Source: Reichenbachiella sp. 5M10 (GTDB lineage: Bacteria > Bacteroidota > Bacteroidia > Cytophagales > Cyclobacteriaceae). Taken from it: a stretch of DNA of 64,000 nucleotides. The notes below the pieces were generated by a model. It made no database searches. It saw only the letters and a list, made by a program, of their open reading frames with translations, and had not been told where the DNA came from. The translations under genes and the position numbers were made by a program. The stretch lies in NCBI RefSeq assembly GCF_002742335.1, contig NZ_MDGR01000007.1, positions 2,174,501 to 2,238,500 of the forward strand, given 5' to 3'. Numbering within the stretch: position 1 is the stretch's first letter; every line of letters begins with the position of its first letter. Shown one piece after another: positions 26,565 through 35,046 of this stretch.

Positions 26565-27701
26565 TTAAGGATAAGACTCCCACCATTTGGGGTACAGCAC
26601 ATCGAGGGAATCCATGGTGATGGGCTGACCAATTTGTGGAGTAATCAAAGACAGAGACAACTCCTTGGCTCTTTGACTCACCCGCCAAACCGGATCTCTC
26701 CAATCGTGAAAAGCCAACACAAACGCACCCCAATGGATCGGCATGATCACCTTGGCTTGGACATCTACTCCAGCTTGCGCGGTTTCTTCTGGAGACATAT
26801 GTATGGCACTCCAGCGCGGATCATACTGTCCACACTCCATCATTGCAAAGTCAAAAGGGCCATATTTCTCTCCGATTGCTTTGAAATGGGGTCCATACCC
26901 ACTGTCTCCACTGAAATACATCGTCTCGTGCTTTCCTCTAAAAACCCACGACCCCCACAGCGTAGCATTGCGATCTCCCAGACCCCTGCCCGAAAAGTGT
27001 CTCGAGGGAGTAAGCACCAAACCAATACTCCCCAGACTCGTTTCATCCCACCAGTTGAGCACCTCGATTCGGTCTGGGTTTACACCCCAGCGTTCGAAAT
27101 GGGCGTCTACTCCCAGAGGAACATAAAACCTACCTACCTTTTCCTTGAGTTTTTGGATCGAGCCATAGTCCAAATGATCATAATGATCATGTGAAATAAT
27201 CACCGCATCCAGGTGTGGTATTTTTTCTATCGCCAAAGGCAGCCCTTCTGTAAATCTAGACTTGCCCAACATCGGATGTGGTGCAGGTACATCACCTAGC
27301 ATTGGATCAATAAGTATTTTGGCTCCATCCATCTCCAGCAAGATTGCTGAATGACCAAACCATGTCACTCTGGTTTTCTGGTTCCGCACCACCTCCAGTG
27401 AATCCAAATGCTCAGGGATGATTTTCGTGTGCGGTGCACGCTCTGCCTTGCCAAAAAACTGATCCTTGAGTATACTCATGATATTGGCAACACTCATATC
27501 CATCTCCGTAGGAATCAAGTTGACAAAGCCTCCATTTTCGTGATGATCAAGCCGATCATATGCTTCCAGATCAGCAGGTGATTGTTTGCCTCCAAACTCC
27601 GGACTGAAGCGAATAAACAACCCACCCCCTACTACCACCAAGGCAATGAATAAACCAATACTTATCAATACCATGAAGAATACCTTTTTGAATCCGTTCA
27701 C
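26565..27701 (-). CDS. Membrane-anchored metallo-beta-lactamase-fold hydrolase
   Basis: About 378 aa from a GTG at 27701 (an ATG at 27674 is the alternative; a start at 27761 would overlap the previous gene by 56 bp). A short basic tail and one membrane segment (about residues 10-31) precede a UlaG/NAPE-PLD-type MBL domain. The metal site shows TRVTWFGHSAILLEMDG, VIISHDHYDHLDY (HxHxDH variant), YFSGDSGYG and a late PIHWGAF. Such proteins often act on phosphoesters or phospholipids. The substrate here is unknown. It lies 4 bp after a small lipoprotein gene. Confidence 0.88.
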   Translation of the reverse strand: MNGFKKVFFMVLISIGLFIALVVVGGGLFIRFSPEFGGKQSPADLEAYDRLDHHENGGFVNLIPTEMDMSVANIMSILKDQFFGKAERAPHTKIIPEHLDSLEVVRNQKTRVTWFGHSAILLEMDGAKILIDPMLGDVPAPHPMLGKSRFTEGLPLAIEKIPHLDAVIISHDHYDHLDYGSIQKLKEKVGRFYVPLGVDAHFERWGVNPDRIEVLNWWDETSLGSIGLVLTPSRHFSGRGLGDRNATLWGSWVFRGKHETMYFSGDSGYGPHFKAIGEKYGPFDFAMMECGQYDPRWSAIHMSPEETAQAGVDVQAKVIMPIHWGAFVLAFHDWRDPVWRVSQRAKELSLSLITPQIGQPITMDSLDVLYPKWWESYP

Positions 27702-27705
27702 TAGA

Positions 27706-28170
27706 TTATTGTTTCCCCAATGCCTCCTTTGCAGCTGAGATACTTTCTTGAATCTTAGCATTCATGGCTTGAGCGGACACTTTTTGCGCTTTCATCTTTT
27801 CCAGCGAACGATTAGCTTGTGCTTTGGCCTCTTCACCATCCAAGGACTCAGGCAATCCGTTGAGTAACTCCTCGCCACTAAAATCGTTGGACAAGTCTCT
27901 CATCCAAATCATCATGCCATCATGTGCATCTGTCAACTCTTGGATGAGCTGCACACGTGCACTGTCCACCTCGACACTATCTGCTTGTGCTACCAATTCA
28001 CTTTTGAGTTGAATGATAGTTCCCATTTCAGCCATGGCCACATCATGAATATCCATCACTTCTGTCTTGAGTTCATTGAACTCAAGACTAATAGGATCTG
28101 TTTTTTTGGTCGCACATGAGACCATCGACAAGACCAGTAGGCCTAGCATATATACTTGTACTTTCATCAA
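27706..28170 (-). CDS. Small helical lipoprotein, unknown function
   Basis: 154 aa. The lipobox LSMVSC (Cys19) is followed by ATKKTD. The rest is strongly helical and charged (SLEFNELKTEVMDIHDVAMAEMG..., ending SAAKEALGKQ), with the look of a helical bundle. No family name is recognised. It begins 8 bp after pyc stops and is followed 4 bp later by the MBL gene. Confidence 0.8.
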   Translation of the reverse strand: MMKVQVYMLGLLVLSMVSCATKKTDPISLEFNELKTEVMDIHDVAMAEMGTIIQLKSELVAQADSVEVDSARVQLIQELTDAHDGMMIWMRDLSNDFSGEELLNGLPESLDGEEAKAQANRSLEKMKAQKVSAQAMNAKIQESISAAKEALGKQ

Positions 28171-28178
28171 TTCTTTAC

Positions 28179-31100
28179 TTATTCAAATTCAATTACAATA
28201 TCATTGGACTCCACCAAGTCACCTGCACTGAGGTACACTTTTTTCACCACGCCAGTCTCAGTTGCAGTAATCGTGGTCTCCATCTTCATCGCCTCAATCA
28301 CAAAAAGTGGGTCATTGTCTTTCACTCGATCTCCTGCCTTCACTTTGATTTCAACCAACTTGCCAGGTATCGGAGCACCTATTTCTAAGTCTCCTTCTGC
28401 CTTTTTATTGATGGGCTTAGCTGCAGTCTGGTTTTGATCCAATACGCGAATCATTCGTGTCTGGCCATTGAGCTCAAAATACACATCACACTGACCAGAC
28501 TCATCTGGTTTGGACTGGTATAAGAACTTGATGATGATAGACTTTCCTTTTTCCAGCTCTACCAAAATCTCTTCGTTTTCTTTCAATCCAAAGAAGAAAG
28601 CTCTAGTAGGCAACTTCATCACCTCGCCAAACATCTTCCATCTGTTGTAGAAATCTTTGAATACTTTGGGGTAGAGTTTGAATGACAAGAAGTCTAGTTC
28701 GTCACAGTACTCGTCGAACTCCTCCTGAAACGCCTTCATCTCTACATCAAAATCGATTGGCTCGAGATGTGCATTGGGACGCTCGGTAAAGGGCTTCTCC
28801 CCTTTTAGTATCACCTTTGACAGCTCCATCGGGAAGCCACCTGCCGGCTGACCAAGCTCTCCTTTGAACAAACTCACTACCGACTCTGGGAATGACAATG
28901 ACTTGTTGGTCATCACATCCTCTGGAGTTAGATTGTTAGAGGTCATATAAATCGCCATGTCACCGACCACCTTAGAAGATGGGGTTACTTTGACAAGGTC
29001 TCCAAACATCTTGTTGACGATGGCGTAGTTCTTTTTCACTTCTTGGAACTTGTCTCCCAAGCCCAACGATTCGGCCTGTGGACGCAAGTTGCTGTACTGT
29101 CCTCCTGGGATCTCATGGTCGTAGACTTCAGCATTTCCAGCTTTCAATCCAGACTCGAACGGGTAGTAATACTCACGTACATCCTCCCAATAATTAGAAT
29201 AGTCGTTGAGTGATTTTACATCAAACTGATGCGCTCTCTCATGCCCTTCCATCACGTGTAAGAAGGAGTTGAAGTTGGGCTGAGAAGTCAACCCTGACAT
29301 AGAGCCCAACGCCAAGTCTACCACATCCACTCCTGCATTGACTGCTGAGTGATAGGTCGTTGACTGTATGGATGATGTATCATGTGTATGCAAGTGAATC
29401 GGTAGATCCACCGCCTTCTTCAATTCGGTGATTAGCAGCTCTGCACTCTTAGGCTTGAGTAGACCTGCCATGTCCTTGATAGCCAACATGTGTACCCCCT
29501 CATCTTCGAGCTGACGAGCGAGTGTGAGGTAGTAGTCCAAGTTGTATTTCGAGTTGTTCTCAAATACATCACCTGTATAGCAGATACACCCTTCAGCCAG
29601 CGCGCCTGTTCTTTCCGTCACAGCCTTGATACTGACCTTCATGGCCTCTATCCAGTTGAGTGAATCAAAAATCCTGAATACATCCATACCATTCTCCCAG
29701 GACTTCTCGATGAACTTCTCTACGAGGTTGTCTGGATAGGCTTTGTATCCCACACCATTCGATCCTCTAAACAGCATCTGGAGCAGTACGTTAGGCATAG
29801 CCGCTCGTAGCAATTTCAATCGCTCCCATGGATTTTCGTTCAAGAAACGCATACACACATCGAAAGTCGCTCCACCCCACACTTCCATCGAGAAGATGTT
29901 CGGGTGATTTTTCGCAAAGCCCTCTGCGACTTTGAGCATATCTTGCGTACGCATACGAGTCGCCAATAGCGACTGGTGCGCGTCTCTAAAAGTCGTGTCG
30001 GTATAGTGTATTTTCGTATCGTTCTTCAACCAATCCACAAATCCCTCCCTGCCCAATGCAGTGAGTTTATCTTTAGTACCCTCAGGATACGCACCTGCTT
30101 TGTCAAACTCAGGAATGATAGGTGCTCTAAAGACTTTTTGCTCATCTACACGCTTCACATCTGGGTTGCCATTGACAGAGATGTTGCCGAGGTAGCGGAG
30201 CAGTTTGGTACCGCTATCCTTGCGACGCGGCATATCAAATAGTTCTGGATGTTCCTCGATGAACTTGACCGTTGCTTTCCCTTTGTAGAACTCAGGGTGC
30301 GTGATCACCTTGTTGACAAAACCAATATTGGTCTTGACTCCACGGATTCTAAATTCTTTGAGCGCTCTACTGAGACGCTGAGACGCTCCTTCGAGCGTTC
30401 TACCCCATGAACTCACCTTCACCAGCATCGAATCAAAGAAGGGTGAGATATTCACGCCCGAGTAGCAGTTGCCCGCATCGAGACGAATCCCAAATCCACT
30501 GGCACTACGGTAAGCGATCACGCGTCCATAGTCTGGACTAAAGTTGTTAGCAGGGTCCTCTGTCGTGATACGGCACTGGATTGCATAGCCATGACATTCT
30601 ACATCCTCTTGTGACTTGATGAAAATCTCCTTGTCGGAAAGTTTGTGTCCCATCGCGATCAATATCTGCGAACGGACAATATCAACACCCGTCACTTCTT
30701 CAGTGATTGTGTGCTCCACTTGCACTCGTGGATTTACTTCGATGAAGTAGATATTTTCTTCTTGATCCACCAAAAACTCTACCGTACCCACATTGCTGTA
30801 CTCCACAGATTTTGTGATATTGAGCGCGTATTTATAGAGTTTGTCTTTGGTTTCTTGTTTGATCGAAATACAAGGAGCGACCTCTACCACCTTCTGAAAG
30901 CGACGCTGTACCGAGCAGTCTCTCTCAAAGAGGTGAATCAAATTGCCATGCCTATCCCCCATGATTTGCACTTCGATATGCTTGGGGTTGTCAATGAATT
31001 TTTCGATGAATATCGTATCGTCTCCAAACCCCATCAAAGCTTCTTTCCGTGCTTCGCTGAAAGACTGGGCAAGTTTAGACTCTTCGCGTACTACACGCAT

Positions 31101-31628
31101 ACCACGTCCACCACCACCAGCAGCCGCTTTGACCATCACTGGAAAACCAATACGTTTGGCTTCCTTCATCGCGATCTCCACTGACGTAATATCCTCCTGG
31201 CTATCTTCGATCACAGGTACCTCAGCAGCAATGGCGATTTTCTTCGCAGCTACTTTGTCTCCCAGCCGTTCCATCACTTCTGGATCTGGCCCGACGAAAA
31301 TTATCCCCGCTTCTTGAATCTTACGAACAAATGTCACATTCTCTGACAAGAAACCATACCCTGGGTGGATAGCGTCTACGTCATTGGCCTTGGCTACTGC
31401 GATGATCTCATCGATATCCAAATACGGCTTGAGAGGATCATCATCCGCACCGATCTGATACGCTTCATCTGCTTTGTATCGGTGGAGCGAATAGCGGTCT
31501 TCGTACGTGTACATCGCCACGGTCCGAATCTCGAGTTCGTTGGCAGCACGCAATATTCTGATGGCAATTTCTCCTCGATTGGCAACTAGGAGCTTCTTGA
31601 TAGGTCTTAGATTCTTGAGATGATCCAT
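28179..31628 (-). CDS. pyc: Pyruvate carboxylase
   Basis: 1149 aa, the full single-chain form. It carboxylates pyruvate to oxaloacetate using ATP and bicarbonate. The biotin carboxylase part (about 10-460) starts KKLLVANRGEIAIRI and has the ATP-grasp Gly-rich loop KAAAGGGGRGMR and EVNPRVQVEHTITEE. The carboxyltransferase part (about 535-810) starts YTDTTFRDAHQSL and has the metal-ligand HLHTHD. The biotinyl domain at the C-terminus has EAMKMETTI with the biotinylated lysine. No key residue is missing. Confidence 0.98.
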   Translation of the reverse strand: MDHLKNLRPIKKLLVANRGEIAIRILRAANELEIRTVAMYTYEDRYSLHRYKADEAYQIGADDDPLKPYLDIDEIIAVAKANDVDAIHPGYGFLSENVTFVRKIQEAGIIFVGPDPEVMERLGDKVAAKKIAIAAEVPVIEDSQEDITSVEIAMKEAKRIGFPVMVKAAAGGGGRGMRVVREESKLAQSFSEARKEALMGFGDDTIFIEKFIDNPKHIEVQIMGDRHGNLIHLFERDCSVQRRFQKVVEVAPCISIKQETKDKLYKYALNITKSVEYSNVGTVEFLVDQEENIYFIEVNPRVQVEHTITEEVTGVDIVRSQILIAMGHKLSDKEIFIKSQEDVECHGYAIQCRITTEDPANNFSPDYGRVIAYRSASGFGIRLDAGNCYSGVNISPFFDSMLVKVSSWGRTLEGASQRLSRALKEFRIRGVKTNIGFVNKVITHPEFYKGKATVKFIEEHPELFDMPRRKDSGTKLLRYLGNISVNGNPDVKRVDEQKVFRAPIIPEFDKAGAYPEGTKDKLTALGREGFVDWLKNDTKIHYTDTTFRDAHQSLLATRMRTQDMLKVAEGFAKNHPNIFSMEVWGGATFDVCMRFLNENPWERLKLLRAAMPNVLLQMLFRGSNGVGYKAYPDNLVEKFIEKSWENGMDVFRIFDSLNWIEAMKVSIKAVTERTGALAEGCICYTGDVFENNSKYNLDYYLTLARQLEDEGVHMLAIKDMAGLLKPKSAELLITELKKAVDLPIHLHTHDTSSIQSTTYHSAVNAGVDVVDLALGSMSGLTSQPNFNSFLHVMEGHERAHQFDVKSLNDYSNYWEDVREYYYPFESGLKAGNAEVYDHEIPGGQYSNLRPQAESLGLGDKFQEVKKNYAIVNKMFGDLVKVTPSSKVVGDMAIYMTSNNLTPEDVMTNKSLSFPESVVSLFKGELGQPAGGFPMELSKVILKGEKPFTERPNAHLEPIDFDVEMKAFQEEFDEYCDELDFLSFKLYPKVFKDFYNRWKMFGEVMKLPTRAFFFGLKENEEILVELEKGKSIIIKFLYQSKPDESGQCDVYFELNGQTRMIRVLDQNQTAAKPINKKAEGDLEIGAPIPGKLVEIKVKAGDRVKDNDPLFVIEAMKMETTITATETGVVKKVYLSAGDLVESNDIVIEFE

Positions 31629-31669
31629 ATAGGATATGACAGGTTTAAATGATAAAATTCGTCTTACAA

Positions 31670-31715
31670 CAAAGTAAAATTAAACTGACTTTAACCCAAT
31701 GCACAGGCTAAAGTC
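31670..31715 (-). promoter_or_regulatory. Candidate pyc promoter with overlapping dyad
   Basis: On the minus strand TTG (complement of 31697-31699) is followed by exactly 19 bp and then TTACTTTG (complement of 31670-31677), one mismatch from TAnnTTTG. The -33 element lies inside an inverted repeat, GACTTTA (31687-31693) and TAAAGTC (31709-31715), which can extend to an 11-bp stem with G-U pairs. The dyad could be an operator. Confidence 0.5.
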
Positions 31716-31881
31716 AAGTTTTTCTAAAGCTACAAATTGTTCTTAATTCAATCTTGCACTTTTCGATATTTTGAAAGCCCGATAAGCATTTAATTTTGAA
31801 AGAATTGGACCGCATGTACATTATCACATGAAAACATCCTCTTCTTTTTCAGAAATGGATATCATACCCAAACGTGACTTA

Positions 31882-32760
31882 TCAGGCTATAGGCTCATTG
31901 GGCTCTATGTGGATGGAAATCAATCCAAGGTGTGGAATTTGCACATGCAACTCATCTTGAAGCCGATGAGCCAAATCATGGCCTTCTTTGACAGAGATAC
32001 TACCATCGACCCAAGCGTGCAAATCAACGTGATGTTTCATCCCCGCTTTCCGTATGAGACACTTTTCTGTACCCAATATCCCTTCTACTGAGATCGACAC
32101 CTCTCGAATCTCCTCTATCAAATCATCGTAGCGGTGTTCGTCCATAAGTTCTCCTATGGCTGGGCGAAAGATCAAAAAGCTATTGTATAAAATAAAAACA
32201 GAAGCCAGCAAAGCAGCCCAATCATCCGCTGTCTCATAGCCCTTGCCAAAAATCAAGGCTATAGAAATCCCAATGAATGCAGTCACCGAGGTAATGGCGT
32301 CACTGCGGTGGTGCCATGCATCAGCACGGAGCGAACTGCTATTGGTTTGCTTACTTTTTCGAATGACAATTCGAAACGAAACTTCCTTCCAAAGAATGAT
32401 TACTGCCAGAACTATCAGAGTCCAGGGGTGTGGGATTTTGTGAGGTGTTTGAATATGAATGATACTTTCATAGGCAATATACAGGGCTGAGCTCACCAAA
32501 AAACCCACTACCAACAGTGTGACAACAGGTTCTATTTTCCCATGCCCATAGGGGTGATTTTTGTCTGCAGGGCGTTTGGCGTAGTTGAGTCCTAGCCATA
32601 CTAATAGGGACGAAAACACATCCGCTGACGACTCGATCGCATCAGCTATCAGCGCATAGGAGTTGCCAAAGAACCCCGCAGCACCTTTGATCAAAGCCAA
32701 ACTAAGGTTTCCAACTATACTAAAATAGGTTGTCTTAATGGCCGACTCTTCGTTGTTCAT
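31882..32760 (-). CDS. Cation diffusion facilitator (CDF) metal transporter
   Basis: 292 aa. It exports Zn2+, Fe2+ or similar divalent cations. There are six membrane segments (about residues 10-195), with metal-site motifs in ALIADAIESSADVFSS (helix II) and RADAWHHRSDAITS (helix V), and the CDF hallmark NHPYGHGKIEP. The C-terminal ferredoxin-like domain (about 210-290) has HHVDLHAWVDGSISVKEGHDLAHRLQ. A plus-strand ORF overlapping its 3' part is rejected. Confidence 0.94.
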   Translation of the reverse strand: MNNEESAIKTTYFSIVGNLSLALIKGAAGFFGNSYALIADAIESSADVFSSLLVWLGLNYAKRPADKNHPYGHGKIEPVVTLLVVGFLVSSALYIAYESIIHIQTPHKIPHPWTLIVLAVIILWKEVSFRIVIRKSKQTNSSSLRADAWHHRSDAITSVTAFIGISIALIFGKGYETADDWAALLASVFILYNSFLIFRPAIGELMDEHRYDDLIEEIREVSISVEGILGTEKCLIRKAGMKHHVDLHAWVDGSISVKEGHDLAHRLQDELHVQIPHLGLISIHIEPNEPIA

Positions 32761-32835
32761 TTTTTGAAATGATTACCTATCACGTGACATAAACAATGCC
32801 TCACAATATCTATCTAGAAGAAGCCCTCTGGCTAG

Positions 32836-32874
32836 CTGGTGATACGCGATTGTCCAGAGACCTTGCATCACCAG
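32836..32874. repeat. Long-loop inverted repeat in the CDF/CSD gap
   Basis: CTGGTGAT (32836-32843) pairs with ATCACCAG (32867-32874). There is no T-run, so it is not a clear terminator for the cold-shock gene that ends nearby at 32890. Confidence 0.4.
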
Positions 32875-32889
32875 TAGTCCTGTGGATTG

Positions 32890-33336
32890 TTATACTTTCT
32901 TTACACGCACTGCATTCAAACCTTTCAAGCCTTGCTCCAACTCGAAGCTCACCTTGTCATGCTCTTTGATTTCCTCTGTTGTCCCATTGACGTGTACGAA
33001 GTATTTGTCGTGTGTATCTTGCTCAATAATGAACCCAAAACCCTTGGAATGATCAAAGAAATCTACTCGCCCTACATGTACCGGATCAACGTCTGCGTCA
33101 TCCTTTTTGGGAGTGCTGATTTCGATGCTCTTCGCATTTACTTTCTTCTTTTTCGTCGGGTCTGGTGGCGTATCTGTGAAATTCCCATCCTCGTCGACAT
33201 ACATGATCATATCTTCGAGATCAGAGCTCTTCGCATTTTCTTTGCGCTCTTCTTTCTTTTGCTGTTTGTCTTGGCGCTTTTTTAAGCGTTTCTTTTCTTT
33301 TTCTTTCTTATTGAATGTTTGTTGCGATTTCGCCAT
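32890..33336 (-). CDS. Cold-shock-domain protein with Lys-rich N-terminal domain
   Basis: 148 aa, two parts. Residues 1-60 are Lys/Glu-rich and end in DLEDMIMYVDEDGNFTDTPP. Residues 85-148 are a cold-shock domain with both RNP-type motifs (SKGFGFI and DKYFVHV), which bind single-stranded RNA/DNA. The N-part is the same family as the free small proteins at 43442-43663 and 45268-45480, the latter encoded just upstream of a free cold-shock protein. So this gene is the fused form of that pair. Its role is probably RNA chaperoning; the N-part's function is unknown. Confidence 0.92.
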   Translation of the reverse strand: MAKSQQTFNKKEKEKKRLKKRQDKQQKKEERKENAKSSDLEDMIMYVDEDGNFTDTPPDPTKKKKVNAKSIEISTPKKDDADVDPVHVGRVDFFDHSKGFGFIIEQDTHDKYFVHVNGTTEEIKEHDKVSFELEQGLKGLNAVRVKKV

Positions 33337-33527
33337 TTTAGATGTTTAATGTGTACCCACGTCACGTTTCGATGGACGAAACTATGTAGCTTTATGAGAA
33401 TTCGGTCGCAAGATAGCAAAAACGCGGTTTCGGTATGGTATCCTACACCGAGAAAACTTTTCGAAATGCGTTCAGAGCGACGAATCGACATCCATCTCTC
33501 CTAAACTGCCACAACTCTACGGGGAAA

Positions 33528-34178
33528 TTATCTCGGATCCACGGCAAGCGACTTGTGTGAGCCATCACAACTCGGCATTTTTTTTGACAAGCCACATACA
33601 CAATCATTCAACCCTATTCCTTTAAGGATGCGTGGAGTATATTTGGCGATTCTCGTTTCTCGGGTCTTCGATTGTTTGGCTCCTGCAAAATAGAGTTTGT
33701 AAGCCCGCTGCCTTCCTGGAGTCAAAGCCTCAAAAGCACTCTTCAAGTTCTGATCACCTTCCATTGCCTTTCGAAACTCCTCTGGCGTATCAAAATCTTC
33801 TGTTTTCTTCATATCCACCTTGAGTCCCGCTCTCTCCACTTCGATGGCTTGGTAAATATAGGTCTTCAGAATCGCCTCCTTTTCGACAATCTCCTGCTTG
33901 CTGACAAAACGAATTTGACGCCCCGACTGCACATTTTCGGTCTGTTGGGTGAGCAGCTTATCCGTGTCTTGGATCAAAGCTCCTTTGAAGAAATTCAACG
34001 CACAGTACTCCTTAAAACCATGTATCAGTACAACATTGGCTTGTTGAAAAGTATAGCATGGGACACGCCATTTAAGTTCTTCAGTCAGTCCACACTCCAA
34101 CACAAGCACTCTCAGCAACTCCATCTCCTCTTCCCACTTCGTGAGGTTATCAAAGAACTCATCAACTTTAGGATTCAT
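33528..34178 (-). CDS. DUF1801/YdeI-like protein with C-terminal CDGSH motif
   Basis: 216 aa. The N-terminal half (about 1-120) is a DUF1801 fold (LTEELKWRVPCYTFQQANVVLIHGFKEYCALNFFKG). The middle (about 125-188) resembles the YdeI/OmdA C-terminal region (FDTPEEFRKAM..., LTPGRQRAYKLYFAGAKQSKTRETRIAKY). The tail has Cys193-x-Cys195-x2-Ser-x3-Pro-x-Cys204-Asp-Gly-Ser-His208, matching exactly the ligand signature of CDGSH 2Fe-2S proteins. An iron-sulfur role is inferred. It is the last gene of amidase-corA-FNT-this gene. Confidence 0.85.
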   Translation of the reverse strand: MNPKVDEFFDNLTKWEEEMELLRVLVLECGLTEELKWRVPCYTFQQANVVLIHGFKEYCALNFFKGALIQDTDKLLTQQTENVQSGRQIRFVSKQEIVEKEAILKTYIYQAIEVERAGLKVDMKKTEDFDTPEEFRKAMEGDQNLKSAFEALTPGRQRAYKLYFAGAKQSKTRETRIAKYTPRILKGIGLNDCVCGLSKKMPSCDGSHKSLAVDPR

Positions 34179-34200
34179 GATTTATCGTCTGCCTTTATAA

Positions 34201-35016
34201 TTATTTCTTTAGTCGCACATGACTAAATTTCAAAATGGCTACAAAAACACACCCTCCTATGGCGTTTCCGACTGTCGCCCAAAACTGGAAATGGAGGTAG
34301 TCCAGGTATGTGATCTCCGAACTGGTAATCATGCCTGTAAATACCTCAATCGAACCAACAATGCAATGGTGCAAACCAGCCACACCAATGATCGTAGTGA
34401 CCATAGCGATCAAGAGGATTCTACTGATAGTTTCTTGTGCAGAAGTCACCAGCCACCCCAACAAACCCATCATCCATCCTGCCAACAAAGCACTGAGCAA
34501 GATCACGTCCCACCGGTATTCTATGAGCTCATGAGCCAAGTGATAGAATGCATTCTGGTGAATAAACCCTACAGCAGGACCGATTTTGGAAATCAACAAT
34601 CCAAACAAAAAACCACCCAACAAATTACCTGAATAGACCAACCCCCAAAGTGTAAAGAAATTCTTGAGGCTTACCGATCCATCGAGAACAGGCAATATCG
34701 CAAGAGCCGTATGTTCGGTAAACAACTCTGAGCGTCCGATAATCACAAAAATAAAGCCCAGTGGATAACACATGGCCAGTACCAATTTGAGCGTCGTAGG
34801 GTCCATCTCGCTACCAAACATAGTAAAAATAGTACCCATCAGCAGAATACTGAACCCAATCTCCAAACCCGCCGTAAACGCCGACATAAACAATCCTGTA
34901 GTAGACCGATTGAATTCCTTGAGACTAGCATCTATCTGTTCCTCCAAGATTTGCTTGACTTCCTTGGGTTTGTCATGACCACTCTCGGGTTCTGCTTGCT
35001 TACCAAATAATTTCAT
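34201..35016 (-). CDS. Formate/nitrite transporter family channel
   Basis: 271 aa. It has a hydrophilic N-tail of about 35 residues, then six membrane segments. FNT features include GLFMSAFTAGLEIGFSILLMG, the FVIIGRSELFTEHT region (substrate-filter loop area) and WGLVYSGNLLGGF. FNT proteins form pentameric channels for formate, nitrite, hydrosulfide or acetate-type monovalent anions; which one is not clear. It sits 30 bp after corA and 22 bp before the YdeI-like gene. Confidence 0.88.
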   Translation of the reverse strand: MKLFGKQAEPESGHDKPKEVKQILEEQIDASLKEFNRSTTGLFMSAFTAGLEIGFSILLMGTIFTMFGSEMDPTTLKLVLAMCYPLGFIFVIIGRSELFTEHTALAILPVLDGSVSLKNFFTLWGLVYSGNLLGGFLFGLLISKIGPAVGFIHQNAFYHLAHELIEYRWDVILLSALLAGWMMGLLGWLVTSAQETISRILLIAMVTTIIGVAGLHHCIVGSIEVFTGMITSSEITYLDYLHFQFWATVGNAIGGCVFVAILKFSHVRLKK

Positions 35017-35046
35017 AGACGTAGAAAATAAATTTACATTTCGGCT

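Noticed and set aside
26454-27194. 246-aa plus-strand ORF
   Set aside because: It lies antisense to the well-supported metallo-beta-lactamase gene and carries no known motif.
31828-32091. 87-aa plus-strand ORF
   Set aside because: Most of it is antisense to the conserved C-terminal domain of the CDF transporter.
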